Positions 1 through 8,787 of a DNA stretch of 64,000 bases are shown in pieces. The notes below the pieces were generated by a model that worked only from the letters and a program-made list of their open reading frames with translations, was not told where the DNA came from and ran no database searches. Where the stretch lies: the NCBI RefSeq assembly GCF_020010905.1, contig NZ_JAGJBY010000001.1, forward strand, positions 1,198,001 through 1,262,000, in the 5' to 3' direction. A program made the translations under genes and the position numbers. Origin of the DNA: Streptomyces acidiscabies. Its GTDB lineage: Bacteria > Actinomycetota > Actinomycetes > Streptomycetales > Streptomycetaceae. Numbering within the stretch: the first letter of the stretch is position 1; every line of letters begins with the position of its first letter.

Positions 1-2
1 GC

Positions 3-2495
3 GGCATGATCGGCAACAACTCGTGCGGCTCCCACTCGGTCGCGTGGGGGACGACCGCCGACAACGTCCGGACCCTGGACGTCGTGACCGCGCGCGGCGC
101 CCGCCTCACCCTGGGGAGGGACTGGGCGGGTAGCCCCGAAGGACTACGCCGGCTGGTCGACACCGAACTGGCCCGCCTGCGCACCGGCTTCCCCGAACTC
201 CCCCGGCGCATCTCCGGGTACGCCCTGGACGCCCTGCTCCCGGAGAAGGGCGCCGACACGGCCCGCGCGTACTGCGGCTCCGAGGGCACCCTCGCGGTCC
301 TCACCCGGGCTACCGTCCGCCTCGTCGAGGCACCCCGCGCGCGGGCCCTCGCCGTCCTGGGGTACAGGGACGAGGGCGACGCGGCGGAGGCGGCGGCCGG
401 GCTGCTGCCGTACGGGCCCTTGACGGTCGAAGGTATGGCGGCCGACCTCGTACCTGAGAGCTACGGGCTGCCGCGCGGCGGCGCGTGGCTGTTTGTCGAG
501 ACCGGCGGCGAGAGTCCGGACGAGGCGCGGGTACGGGGTGAGGCGATCGTCCGTGCGGCCGACGCCGTCGACGCGCTGGTCGTCACCGACCCCGCCGGAC
601 AGCGCGCCCTGTGGCGCATCCGGGAGGACGCGAGCGGTACGGCGACGAGGACGCCGGACGGCCGGGAGGCGTGGCCCGGCTGGGAGGACTGCGCCGTACC
701 CCCGGCCCGCCTCGGCGCCTACCTGCGCGACTTCCGCGGCCTCCTCGCCGCGCACGGGCTGCGGGGTACCCCCTACGGCCACTTCGGCGACGGCTGCATC
801 CACGTCCGCATCGACTTCGACCTCCTCACCGCCCCCGGCATCGCCCGCTTCCGCCGCTTCTCGGAGGAACTCGCCGACCTCGTCACCGCCCATGGCGGGT
901 CCCTCTCCGGGGAGCACGGCGACGGCCAGGCACGCGCCGAACTACTCCCCAGGATGTACGGGGTGGAGATGGTGGCCCTCTTCGAACGCGTCAAGGCGCT
1001 CTGGGACCCCGACGACCTCCTCAACCCCGGCATGCTGGTCCGCCCCGCACCCCTCGACACCAACCTCCGCTTCGCACCGCTGCCCCGCGAGCCCGTGCCC
1101 GTCGTCTTCGGCTACCCCGCCGACGGCGGCGACTTCTCCGCCGCCGTACGGCGCTGCGTGGGCGTCGCCAAGTGCCGTACGACGACGGCGTCCGGCCCCG
1201 CCGTCATGTGCCCGTCGTTCCGCGCGACCGGCGAGGAGGCCCACTCCACCCGGGGACGCGCGAGGCTCCTGCACGAGATGCTCGCGGGTGAACTCGTCAC
1301 CGACGGCTGGCAGTCGACCGAGGTCCGGGACGCGCTCGACCTCTGCCTCTCCTGCAAGGGGTGCCGCTCGGACTGCCCCGTCGGCGTCGACATGGCCACC
1401 TACAAGGCCGAGTTCCTGCACCACCACTACGAGGGGCGACGGCGTCCGGCCGCCCACTACAGCATGGGGCGGCTGCCGCAGTGGCTGCGGTGGATCGCCC
1501 GGACCCGGACCGCGCCGCTCGTCAACTCCCTTGCTTCCGTACGGCCGTTGGCCGCGCTGGGGAAGCGGATCGGCGGGGTCGCTCCCGAGCGGGGGATTCC
1601 GCGGGTGGCCGCGGAGACGTTCAGCCGGTGGTGGATGCGGCGGTTCAGGACGGTGCTGAAGCGGGACCGGGCCAAGTGGCTGCGGGACGGACAGATGATC
1701 GTCCTGTGGCCGGACACCTTTACTGAACATCTGTCACCGACGGTTGGCAAAGCGGCAGTTCGCGTGCTGGAGGCGGCCGGGATGACGGTGCTGCTGCCGC
1801 CGACCGTGCGGTGGGAGGGCACGGCGACGCCGTGGCCGGCCCGCAGGAGGAAGGTGTGCTGCGGGCTCACCTACGTGTCCACCGGCCAGTTGGAACAGGC
1901 CCGGCAGGTGCTGCGTGAGACGCTGGATCTGCTGGATCCGTACCTGATGCCGATGGACGAACTCACCGACGAGGACGATGACTTGCCGCTCCCGCCCTTC
2001 GTCGTCCTCGAACCCAGCTGCGCCGCCGCGCTCCGCACCGACCTCCCCGAACTCCTCCCCGACGACCCGCGCGCCGCGCGGTTCGCCGCCCGGGTGCTCA
2101 CCTTCGCGGAGGCGCTGGAGAAGTACGCCCCGGACTGGGCGCCGCCCCGGCTGGACCGGCCGGTGGTCGGGCAGACCCACTGCCACCAGCACGCGGTGCT
2201 CGGCGACGCGGCCGACCGGCGGCTGAGGGAAGCCGCCGGTCTCAGCGGGGAATTGAGCGGCGGATGCTGCGGCCTCGCCGGTAACTTCGGCTTCGAGAAA
2301 GGGCACTTCGAGGTGTCGTCCGCCTGCGCCGAGGAGCAACTGCTGCCGTCCGTACGGGACGCGCCGCAGGACGCGGTCGTCCTCGCCGACGGCTTCTCCT
2401 GCCGGACCCAGCTGGAGCAGCTGGCCGGGGTGCGGGGCAGACACCTCGCGGAGGTGCTCGCCGAGGCGCTGGACGGAGAGAGGGACACCAAGTGA
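3..2495 (+). CDS. FAD-binding and (Fe-S)-binding oxidoreductase, 5' partial
   Basis: The reading frame is open from the left edge and begins inside an FAD-binding PCMH domain (GMIGNNSCG motif), so the true start lies upstream. About 830 residues are visible. An FAD-oxidase C-terminal domain spans roughly residues 110-350. A 4Fe-4S region follows, with CLSCKGCRSDCP near residue 448, and then two cysteine-rich CCG segments (CCGLTYV near 620, GGCCGLAGNFGFEKGH near 755). This GlcD plus GlpC fusion architecture is that of D-lactate or 2-hydroxyacid dehydrogenases that pass electrons from FAD through Fe-S clusters to the respiratory chain. The substrate cannot be told from sequence. It overlaps the next gene by 4 bases (GTGA), suggesting coupled translation. 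Confidence 0.88.
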   Translation, partial: GMIGNNSCGSHSVAWGTTADNVRTLDVVTARGARLTLGRDWAGSPEGLRRLVDTELARLRTGFPELPRRISGYALDALLPEKGADTARAYCGSEGTLAVLTRATVRLVEAPRARALAVLGYRDEGDAAEAAAGLLPYGPLTVEGMAADLVPESYGLPRGGAWLFVETGGESPDEARVRGEAIVRAADAVDALVVTDPAGQRALWRIREDASGTATRTPDGREAWPGWEDCAVPPARLGAYLRDFRGLLAAHGLRGTPYGHFGDGCIHVRIDFDLLTAPGIARFRRFSEELADLVTAHGGSLSGEHGDGQARAELLPRMYGVEMVALFERVKALWDPDDLLNPGMLVRPAPLDTNLRFAPLPREPVPVVFGYPADGGDFSAAVRRCVGVAKCRTTTASGPAVMCPSFRATGEEAHSTRGRARLLHEMLAGELVTDGWQSTEVRDALDLCLSCKGCRSDCPVGVDMATYKAEFLHHHYEGRRRPAAHYSMGRLPQWLRWIARTRTAPLVNSLASVRPLAALGKRIGGVAPERGIPRVAAETFSRWWMRRFRTVLKRDRAKWLRDGQMIVLWPDTFTEHLSPTVGKAAVRVLEAAGMTVLLPPTVRWEGTATPWPARRRKVCCGLTYVSTGQLEQARQVLRETLDLLDPYLMPMDELTDEDDDLPLPPFVVLEPSCAAALRTDLPELLPDDPRAARFAARVLTFAEALEKYAPDWAPPRLDRPVVGQTHCHQHAVLGDAADRRLREAAGLSGELSGGCCGLAGNFGFEKGHFEVSSACAEEQLLPSVRDAPQDAVVLADGFSCRTQLEQLAGVRGRHLAEVLAEALDGERDTK

Positions 2496-3256
2496 CGTAC
2501 GAGGAAGCCGAGTCGGTCGCGGTTCTGTCCGACATCCACGGCGTCCTGCCCGCCCTCGAAGCGGTGCTGGCCGAACCGGACGTCGCCGCCGCCGACCGGA
2601 TCGTCCTCACCGGCGACATCGCGGCCGGACCCCAACCCGCCGAGGTCATCGACCTGTTGAGGGAGCAGGGCGACCGCGTGCTGTGGGTCTCCGGCAACGC
2701 GGACCGGGAACTGGTCGAGTACCGGCGCGGCCTGCGCGACGACATCCCGGACCCCATCGGCCCGTTCGCCGCGCGGGCGCTGACCGAGGAGCACGTCGAC
2801 TTCCTCGCCGCCCTCCCGGCGACCCTGACGCTCACCGTCGCCGGACTGGGCACGACCCTGTTCTGCCACGCAACTCCCCGCGACGACGAGGAAGTCGTCC
2901 TCGTCGACTCCCGCCCCGCTCGCTGGAGCGAGGTCCTCGCCGGGCTCGACCCCGCCGTACGCACCGTCGTCTGCGGGCACACCCACATGCCGTATCTCCG
3001 CCTCGCCGAGGGCAAGTTGGTCGTCAACCCCGGCAGCGTCGGGATGCCGTACGGCCGTTCCGGCGCGCACTGGTGCCTGCTCGGGCCGGGGGTGGACCTG
3101 CGGGTCACGCCGTACGACGTGCCGGGAGCCGTGGCGCGGCTGGTCGCGGAGTGCGGGTACCCGGGGATCGCCGAGTGGGCGGACACCTATCTGCACGCGC
3201 GGGTCACGGACACGCTGGCCATGGAGACGTTCGGGCCGCGTGACGGACGCGGCTGA
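2492..3256 (+). CDS. metallophosphoesterase (YfcE/calcineurin-like)
   Basis: This 254-residue protein carries the full metallophosphoesterase motif set in order: SDIHG near residue 13, GDIAAG near 41, GNADRE near 68, then CHATPRDDEE, CGHTHMP near 165 and VNPGSVGMP. These supply the His/Asp ligands of a dinuclear metal centre for phosphodiester or phosphomonoester hydrolysis. Size and motif spacing match the small YfcE-like group. The GTG start overlaps the stop of the upstream oxidoreductase and is preceded by GGAGAGAGG. The physiological substrate is unknown. Confidence 0.88.
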   Translation: MTYEEAESVAVLSDIHGVLPALEAVLAEPDVAAADRIVLTGDIAAGPQPAEVIDLLREQGDRVLWVSGNADRELVEYRRGLRDDIPDPIGPFAARALTEEHVDFLAALPATLTLTVAGLGTTLFCHATPRDDEEVVLVDSRPARWSEVLAGLDPAVRTVVCGHTHMPYLRLAEGKLVVNPGSVGMPYGRSGAHWCLLGPGVDLRVTPYDVPGAVARLVAECGYPGIAEWADTYLHARVTDTLAMETFGPRDGRG

Positions 3257-3265
3257 CCGGCAATT

Positions 3266-3323
3266 CTGTGAATGAGCTGGGCGGCACTGATGGAATGCCC
3301 AGCTTTCTCCAAGGTATTCACAG
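3266..3323. repeat. nested inverted repeat downstream of the phosphoesterase
   Basis: Two inverted repeats are nested. The outer arms are CTGTGAAT (3266-3273) and ATTCACAG (3316-3323); the inner arms are AGCTGGGC (3275-3282) and GCCCAGCT (3297-3304). Both pairs are perfect. It may terminate the upstream operon or be a control structure for the small peptide gene at 3446. No long T tract follows, so termination is not certain. Confidence 0.6.
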
Positions 3324-3445
3324 CGCCTCTTTGCCAACTTTGCCGCCCGTGAACAAGAGGGGCGTGTAGGTTTCTCGGTATCGGGTTCCGGACGTGGAAT
3401 TCGACGAAATCGAAAGTTCAGCGCAATCCCCCCTTAGGAGTCGGA

Positions 3446-3580
3446 ATGAGCTTCAAGAAGCTTGCCCCGCTGCCCCCGAAGCCCAAATCGAAGCAGCTCC
3501 CGCCCCCGCCGAAGCCGAAGCCCAAGGGCAAGCGCCCGGTTCCGCCGGCCCCCAAGCCCATCCCCGGTCAGGGCAACTGA
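3446..3580 (+). CDS. 44-residue Lys/Pro-rich cationic peptide, unknown
   Basis: This short gene has an ATG preceded by TAGGAG at a 5-base spacing, and stops at 3578-3580 just before a very strong intrinsic terminator. The product starts MSFKKLAPLPPKPKSK and consists almost entirely of Pro and Lys in PPKPK/PKPKPK runs, ending PIPGQGN. It has no Cys, no acidic residue, no membrane segment and no obvious leader/core boundary. It is strongly basic. It precedes an ABC exporter whose N-terminus is strongly acidic. It could be an exported peptide, a nucleic-acid or membrane binding peptide, or a partner of the exporter. I do not recognise a family. The coding call rests on the ribosome-binding site, the biased composition and the tight terminator. 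Confidence 0.6.
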   Translation: MSFKKLAPLPPKPKSKQLPPPPKPKPKGKRPVPPAPKPIPGQGN

Positions 3581-3596
3581 TCCCGCGGTGAAAAGA

Positions 3597-3628
3597 GAAA
3601 GGGCCGGTGGTGCGCCACCGGCCCTTTC
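3597..3628 (+). terminator. strong intrinsic terminator after the small peptide gene
   Basis: A 14-bp perfect stem, GAAAGGGCCGGTGG (3597-3610) and CCACCGGCCCTTTC (3615-3628), closes a TGCG loop and runs into TCGATTCTTTTG. It lies 17 bases after the peptide stop and about 50 bases before the ABC transporter start, so the peptide would be made mainly from its own short transcript. Confidence 0.85.
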
Positions 3629-3677
3629 TCGATTCTTTTGACCAGGGGGAGCCGACGGCCGGGAAAGGGTGTGTCGC

Positions 3678-5687
3678 ATGGCCGACAAGAATACGGAGAT
3701 CGATGATCTCGATTCTGATTCAGACTCAGATTCGGACTCAGATGAATACGAGTACGACACCCCGACCATTCCGCCCCGGGCCGCGTTCCGCCGTTTCTGG
3801 CCGCTGACCCGGGGCCTGCGGAAGTGGCTGCTGCTCGTCTGGGTCTGCACGATCCTCGCCGCCCTCGCCGAGACCGAAGCCGTCCTGCTTTTCGGTGAGT
3901 TGACCGACAACGCCCTCAACCAGGGCTCCCTGAGCGCCTTCTGGACCCCGGCCGCGAAGTGGCTCGGTGTCGCGGTCGTCGGCGCGGTCGTCGCGTACGC
4001 CGGCAACTCCCTCGCCGCCTGGGCCACCGAACGCTTCGTGATGAGACTGCGCGAGCATGTCTTCGACCACGTACAGCAGTTGCCCCCGCACTTCTTCCAA
4101 GTCCACCGCCAGGGCGACCTGTTGTCCCGGCTGACCAGCGACGTCGAGGCGATCGAGACGCTCGTCGTGTCCGGCCTCGTGGGAGCCGCCTCGGCCGGGT
4201 TCAGCGCCCTCTTCTACGCCGCCGCCGCGTTCTGGCTGCGCTGGGACCTCGCCGCCGCGACCTTCGTCCTGGCGCCCCTGTTCTGGCTCGCGGCCCGTCG
4301 CTTCTCCGGCTCCATCAAGGACGTCTCCCGCGCGGGCCGGGTCGCGGACGGCGCGATCACCTCCGTCGTCGAGGAGTCCCTCGGCAACATCGTCCTCACC
4401 CAGGCGTACGGCCGCCGCGACGCCGAGCGGCGGCGGTTGCACGAGGAGGCGACGGCGTGGTTCCGCGCCTCCGTGCGCGCGACCCGGCTGAACGAGGCGT
4501 ACGAACAGCTCGTCCAGGTCATCGAGACCGTGTGCGTGCTCGCGGTGATCGGCGTCGGCGCCTGGGAGATCTCCACCGGACGCATGACGCTCGGCCAACT
4601 CCTCGCGTTCGCCGCCTTCTTGGGCTACCTCTACCCGCCCGTGCGCGGACTCGCCCAGCTCGGGCTCACGATCACGGCGGCCACCGCCGGCGCTGAGCGG
4701 CTGATCGAGATCCTCGACGTCCGGCCCTCGGTCATCGACCCCCGGCACGCCGCCGACACCGGCCGCCCGGACGGCGCGATCACGGTCCGCGACGTCGCCT
4801 TCCGCTACCCCGGCGCGGACCGCGACGCCCTCCGGGGACTCTCCTTCGACGTCAGTCCCGGCGAGCTGGTGATCGTCACCGGCCCGAGCGGCGCCGGGAA
4901 GTCCACGGTCTCGAAGCTCCTCCTCAGGTTCTACGACCCCGATACCGGAGAGGTACGCCTCGACGGCATACCTCTGCGGGACTTCCCCCTCGCCCGGCTG
5001 CGGGAGTACGTCACCCTCCTCCCCCAGGAGACGCTGGTCCTGCACGACACCGTCCGCGCCAACATCGCCTGCGGCCGGCCCGGCGCCAGCGACGAGGCGA
5101 TCGAGGCGGCGGCACGCGCGGCCGACGCCCACGACTTCGTCGTACGCCTCCCCGACGGGTACGACACGCGGATCGACCCCGGCACCGCGCGCCTGTCCGG
5201 CGGTCAGCTCCAGCGGCTCGCCATCGCCCGCGCGATCCTGCGCGACTCCCCGGTGCTGGTCCTCGACGAGCCGACGACCGGGCTCGACGCGATGTCCGCA
5301 CGCCGGGTGGTCAGGCCGCTGCGGCGGCTGATGGCCGGGCGGACGACCCTGATGATCACCCACGACCTCAACCTCGCGCCGGACGCCGACCGCATCCTCG
5401 TCGTCGACCGGGGGCGGGTCGTCGAGACCGGGCGGCACGAGGAACTGCTCGCGCGCGGCGGGGCGTACTCCCGGCTGCACCGCTCGCAGAACAACGCCGT
5501 GATGGACACGGGGGAGCTGCGGATGCCGGTGTTCCCGGAGGCCGGGGCGGAGTACTACGGGTATGACGTACCGGCTCCAGCACCGGCCCCCGAGCCCAAC
5601 CCCTACGCCGGGTACGACCCGTACCACCCCTACTACGGTCACGTACCCCCCGTCCCCCAGACGTACGACATACCGCAGGGGTACTGA
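3678..5687 (+). CDS. ABC transporter, fused permease/ATP-binding half-transporter
   Basis: This is a one-piece exporter of about 669 residues. A type I transmembrane domain spans about residues 45-345 and a nucleotide-binding domain about 370-610. The ATPase has Walker A GPSGAGKST near residue 401, signature LSGGQLQRLAI near 504, Walker B VLVLDEP, and an H-loop in MITHD. It probably works as a homodimer exporting a drug, lipid or peptide. Two features are odd: an acidic Ser-Asp repeat at residues 12-23, and a Pro/Tyr-rich tail of about 40 residues. I chose the ATG at 3678 (GAAAGGG upstream) over an in-frame GTG at 3669. The neighbouring 44-residue cationic peptide gene is a possible cargo, which is inference only. 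Confidence 0.9.
   Translation: MADKNTEIDDLDSDSDSDSDSDEYEYDTPTIPPRAAFRRFWPLTRGLRKWLLLVWVCTILAALAETEAVLLFGELTDNALNQGSLSAFWTPAAKWLGVAVVGAVVAYAGNSLAAWATERFVMRLREHVFDHVQQLPPHFFQVHRQGDLLSRLTSDVEAIETLVVSGLVGAASAGFSALFYAAAAFWLRWDLAAATFVLAPLFWLAARRFSGSIKDVSRAGRVADGAITSVVEESLGNIVLTQAYGRRDAERRRLHEEATAWFRASVRATRLNEAYEQLVQVIETVCVLAVIGVGAWEISTGRMTLGQLLAFAAFLGYLYPPVRGLAQLGLTITAATAGAERLIEILDVRPSVIDPRHAADTGRPDGAITVRDVAFRYPGADRDALRGLSFDVSPGELVIVTGPSGAGKSTVSKLLLRFYDPDTGEVRLDGIPLRDFPLARLREYVTLLPQETLVLHDTVRANIACGRPGASDEAIEAAARAADAHDFVVRLPDGYDTRIDPGTARLSGGQLQRLAIARAILRDSPVLVLDEPTTGLDAMSARRVVRPLRRLMAGRTTLMITHDLNLAPDADRILVVDRGRVVETGRHEELLARGGAYSRLHRSQNNAVMDTGELRMPVFPEAGAEYYGYDVPAPAPAPEPNPYAGYDPYHPYYGHVPPVPQTYDIPQGY
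3711..3743 (+). repeat. 6-bp periodic repeat encoding Ser-Asp runs
   Basis: Repeats of GATTCN/GACTCA encode five or so consecutive Ser-Asp pairs followed by Glu at the cytosolic N-terminus of the ABC transporter. The local base composition is markedly AT-richer than the surrounding gene. Confidence 0.8.
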
Positions 5688-5736
5688 GGGCATCTCACGG
5701 TCCGAGACAGCGGCAAAATCGGTTCACACGCCTGAC

Positions 5737-5758
5737 CGAGTCCATTACCGTGGACTCG
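5737..5758. promoter_or_regulatory. 8-bp perfect inverted repeat upstream of the EamA gene
   Basis: CGAGTCCA (5737-5744) and TGGACTCG (5751-5758) flank TTACCG. The element lies 42 bases before the GTG of the transporter and 50 bases after the ABC gene. It is either an operator or a short terminator hairpin. No T tract follows, which favours an operator. Confidence 0.5.
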
Positions 5759-5799
5759 AAAGTGCATCACGATGAACTCACCGAGCACCGGGACCGCCA

Positions 5800-6807
5800 G
5801 TGACCACCCCTGAACCGACGATCACGACCCCTACTGGCGGCGTACCCGGAACCCTCCGGGGCGAGGGCGGTACTCCGGGCGGTACCCCTGGCGGGGGACG
5901 GGTCAGGGGTACGAGTCCCCTCGGGCCCATCGGCCTGGTGCTGGCCGGCGGCGTGTCGGTGCAGTTCGGGGGCGCCCTGTCCGTACTGCTGATGCCGAGG
6001 GCGGGCGCGCTCGGCGTGGTGACGCTGCGGCTGGTGGTCGCCTCGGTGGTACTGCTCGTGATCTGCCGCCCCCGCCTGCGCGGCCACTCGCGCGCGGACT
6101 GGGGCACGGTGATCGTCTTCGGCGCCACGATGGCCACGATGAACGGCCTCTTCTACCAGGCCGTCGCCCGCATCCCCCTCGGCCCGGCCGTCACCCTGGA
6201 GGTCCTCGGCCCGCTGGCCCTCTCGGTCCTGGCCTCCCGCCGCGCGGTGAACGCGATCTGGGCGGCCCTCGCCCTCGCCGGCGTCTTCCTGCTCGGCGGC
6301 GGGAGCTTCGACAGCCTCGACCCGGCCGGCGTCGCGTTCGCGCTCTCGGCGGGCGTCGCGTGGGCGACGTACATCGTCTTCAGCGCCCGCACGGGCCGCC
6401 GCTTCCCGCAGGCCGACGGACTCGCGCTCGCGATGGGCGTCGGCGCCCTCCTCTTCCTGCCGCTGGGGATCGCGGAGGCGGGTACGAAGCTGCTGGACCC
6501 GACGACCGTGGGCCTCGGCGCGGCCGTCGCGATCCTCTCCTCGGTCCTGCCCTACACCCTCGAACTCCTCGCCCTGCGCCGCCTCCCCGCCTCCACCTTC
6601 GCGATCCTCATGAGCCTCGAACCGGCCATCGCCTCGGGGGCCGGATTCCTCATCCTCGACCAGGCCCTGACCTCGCTCCAGGCGCTGGCGATCGCGCTCG
6701 TCATCGCCGCGAGTATGGGGGCGGTACGTACGCAGGTGGGGAGGGGGAGGGCGAAGCTGCCGGACGCGCCCGGCGCCTCCGGCGTCTCCGGGGCCTCCAC
6801 CGGCTGA
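5800..6807 (+). CDS. EamA/DMT-family transporter (RhtA-like)
   Basis: This 335-residue hydrophobic protein has about ten predicted membrane segments arranged as two EamA repeats after a disordered Gly/Thr-rich N-terminus of about 40 residues. LGPAVTLEVLGPLALSVLASR in the first half and a second-half segment containing LEPAIASGAGFLILDQ are typical of the RhtA/drug-metabolite exporter group. Such proteins export amino acids or other small metabolites. The GTG at 5800 is used because upstream ATG frames terminate quickly; its ribosome-binding site is weak, so the start is uncertain. It converges with the PNGase-like gene downstream. Confidence 0.85.
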   Translation: MTTPEPTITTPTGGVPGTLRGEGGTPGGTPGGGRVRGTSPLGPIGLVLAGGVSVQFGGALSVLLMPRAGALGVVTLRLVVASVVLLVICRPRLRGHSRADWGTVIVFGATMATMNGLFYQAVARIPLGPAVTLEVLGPLALSVLASRRAVNAIWAALALAGVFLLGGGSFDSLDPAGVAFALSAGVAWATYIVFSARTGRRFPQADGLALAMGVGALLFLPLGIAEAGTKLLDPTTVGLGAAVAILSSVLPYTLELLALRRLPASTFAILMSLEPAIASGAGFLILDQALTSLQALAIALVIAASMGAVRTQVGRGRAKLPDAPGASGVSGASTG

Positions 6808-6913
6808 GGCGGCCGGTCGTCCCTCTGCGGGTGTACCCGGTTAGTACCGGAGCGGGACGACCAGCGGGGAGAGGCCGGGACCCCGTACCCGTCCCTCTCA
6901 GGTAGCCCCTACC

Positions 6914-8602
6914 TCAGTAGCCCTGTACGTCCTTCGTCAGGACCCCTTGCTCCGTCGCGAGCGTGTGGTCGTAGCGGACCCCGGGACCCCGGACCCGGTA
7001 CCGCTCACTCGTGGTGGCTACGGCGTGCCGCTGGTCCCGGGGGACACCGAGCGTGAAGGTCGCGTCCCCCCGGTACTCGTCGTCGACGCGGGTGGCGCCG
7101 ACGGCCGAGCGGTCGCCGACGGACATGATCACGCGCAGCCGGTTGCCGCTGTCGATGGTCGCGCGGCCGTCGAGGGTGTAGGCGCGGTCGGTGCGGGAGA
7201 CGTGCCCGCCGGTGGTGACGGCCTGGTGGTCGGTCCACTCGCCGGTCTGGTCGTCGGTGTTCTCGTCGGGCGTCCACCGGTGGTCGATCGCGGTCGTGAG
7301 GGTCCGCTCGACCGTCGTCGTGACCCGGCCGTGCGAGGTGTCGAGGTACCCGGTGACCTTGAGCCGGTCCGTGCCGTCGGTCGCCAGGTGGCGCAGCGAG
7401 CCGTCGGTGTAGTGATGGACGACCTGAGGACCACTCTGCCGGTACGACGTGACGGCCCCGGTCACGACCGCCTTGTGGTGGTCCTGCCAGACGAGGACGT
7501 TCGTCGGCGCGCTCCACCCGGTCTGCCCGGCCGGCACCCCGATCACCGACACGTCGACCTTGTGCGCCTTCCCGTCGTTCAGGACTCCCGCGAACGGCGT
7601 CAGGTCGTACACCAGCGGTCGTACGTCGAAGGAGTGAGGCGAGGGGATCACCGACCAGAGGTACGGGGACCAGCCGCCGGTCCACACGTTCGGGTACGGC
7701 GAGGCGATCCCGGCGACCTTCCCGTCGACGCTGATCCGCACCTCGCGGTACGGCCCGTCGTCCCCGCCCTTGCAGGAGTACGACGCCGAAGGGGTGACCG
7801 CCGAGTACCAGAACTCCTCGCAGCCGCCGCCCGATCCGGTGGCGTACACCTCCGCGAGGATCCGCTCGGAGTTGCGCGGCACGGTGAGCGAGGCGTCCGT
7901 CGTCACGCTGTTGGCGTCGCTCAGGGGTATGACGCGGTCGGGCGCGGAGACCCGGACTTTAGAGGTAGCCGGGTAGAACGTGAGAGTGACCTTGACGTTC
8001 AGGATGCCCGTGTAGGTGTCGTCGACAACGTTGCCAATGAGCATGTCGACGGGCTGCGGGGTGCTGAGGGTCTTCGCGTACTGGGTGACGTCCTTCTCGA
8101 CGGACCAGTCGATGCCGTCCTGCGAGGGCTCGGGCGTCGAGGTGCGGAGCATCTGCACGCCGCCGATGTCCAGGTAGCCGAGCCGGTCGAACTGCCTGCC
8201 CTTCACGTTCCCGTCGAGGCGCAGCACGGCTTTGGACCAACTGCCGGGCACACCACAGCCGTTGGGCGGAGTGTAGGTGCCGGTGTAGGGGGTGAAGTCC
8301 TTGAACTGCGCCTGCGCGACGGTCACCGAGCACGACTTGGTGTGCGGGGTCTTGATCGGCGGGGCGGCGGTGACCGGGTCGTGGTAGTCGGTCCCGAACT
8401 CGGGCGGCACAGTGGCGGTCGGCGTGGTGGCGGCGGCCGGCACCGCGCTCGTGGCGACCGGCGTGCCGGCGGCGGAGGCGCTGCCCAGGGACAGACCGAA
8501 CGCGGCGACGGCGGCGGCCAGCACGGTGAACGCCCGGCCCGGACGGATCGCGGGGCCCGAGGGACCCGGGGCTCTGGTCCTGGTGGCTCGTATGACTCTC
8601 AT
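6914..8602 (-). CDS. secreted peptide-N4-asparagine amidase A-like protein
   Basis: This 562-residue protein has an Arg-rich N-region, a hydrophobic Ala/Leu stretch and a likely signal-peptidase site near SASAAG (about residue 45), so it should be exported. The mature part carries segments typical of the PNGase A family: FGTDYHDP, GSWSKAVLRLDGNVKGRQFDRLGYL, LRTSTPEP and WSVEKDVTQYA. That family releases N-glycans from glycopeptides by cleaving the Asn-linked amide. Four or more Cys residues suggest disulfides. The ATG at 8602 was preferred over an upstream extension because it places the signal peptide at the N-terminus. Glycan specificity is unknown. It is convergent with the EamA gene and transcribed away from the kinase gene. 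Confidence 0.82.
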   Translation of the reverse strand: MRVIRATRTRAPGPSGPAIRPGRAFTVLAAAVAAFGLSLGSASAAGTPVATSAVPAAATTPTATVPPEFGTDYHDPVTAAPPIKTPHTKSCSVTVAQAQFKDFTPYTGTYTPPNGCGVPGSWSKAVLRLDGNVKGRQFDRLGYLDIGGVQMLRTSTPEPSQDGIDWSVEKDVTQYAKTLSTPQPVDMLIGNVVDDTYTGILNVKVTLTFYPATSKVRVSAPDRVIPLSDANSVTTDASLTVPRNSERILAEVYATGSGGGCEEFWYSAVTPSASYSCKGGDDGPYREVRISVDGKVAGIASPYPNVWTGGWSPYLWSVIPSPHSFDVRPLVYDLTPFAGVLNDGKAHKVDVSVIGVPAGQTGWSAPTNVLVWQDHHKAVVTGAVTSYRQSGPQVVHHYTDGSLRHLATDGTDRLKVTGYLDTSHGRVTTTVERTLTTAIDHRWTPDENTDDQTGEWTDHQAVTTGGHVSRTDRAYTLDGRATIDSGNRLRVIMSVGDRSAVGATRVDDEYRGDATFTLGVPRDQRHAVATTSERYRVRGPGVRYDHTLATEQGVLTKDVQGY

Positions 8603-8787
8603 GCCGCGCAGTGAACTGCCACGCCCCACGCCCGGCCAAGAGGGGTTGGAGAGGTGTTGACCAACCCTGGGAGGTAACCCGACCGAGCGGCAATACGACC
8701 GTGACCTGCCCGTCCCCGACCGCACCCGCTCTCCGGCCGCGAAAATCCCGTACCCCGCGGGTACTACGGGAACTACAGTCGGCGCTC

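Noticed and set aside
3446..3580. Classic lanthipeptide or lasso precursor
   Set aside because: No Cys, Ser or Thr-rich core, no leader boundary and no modification enzyme genes nearby.
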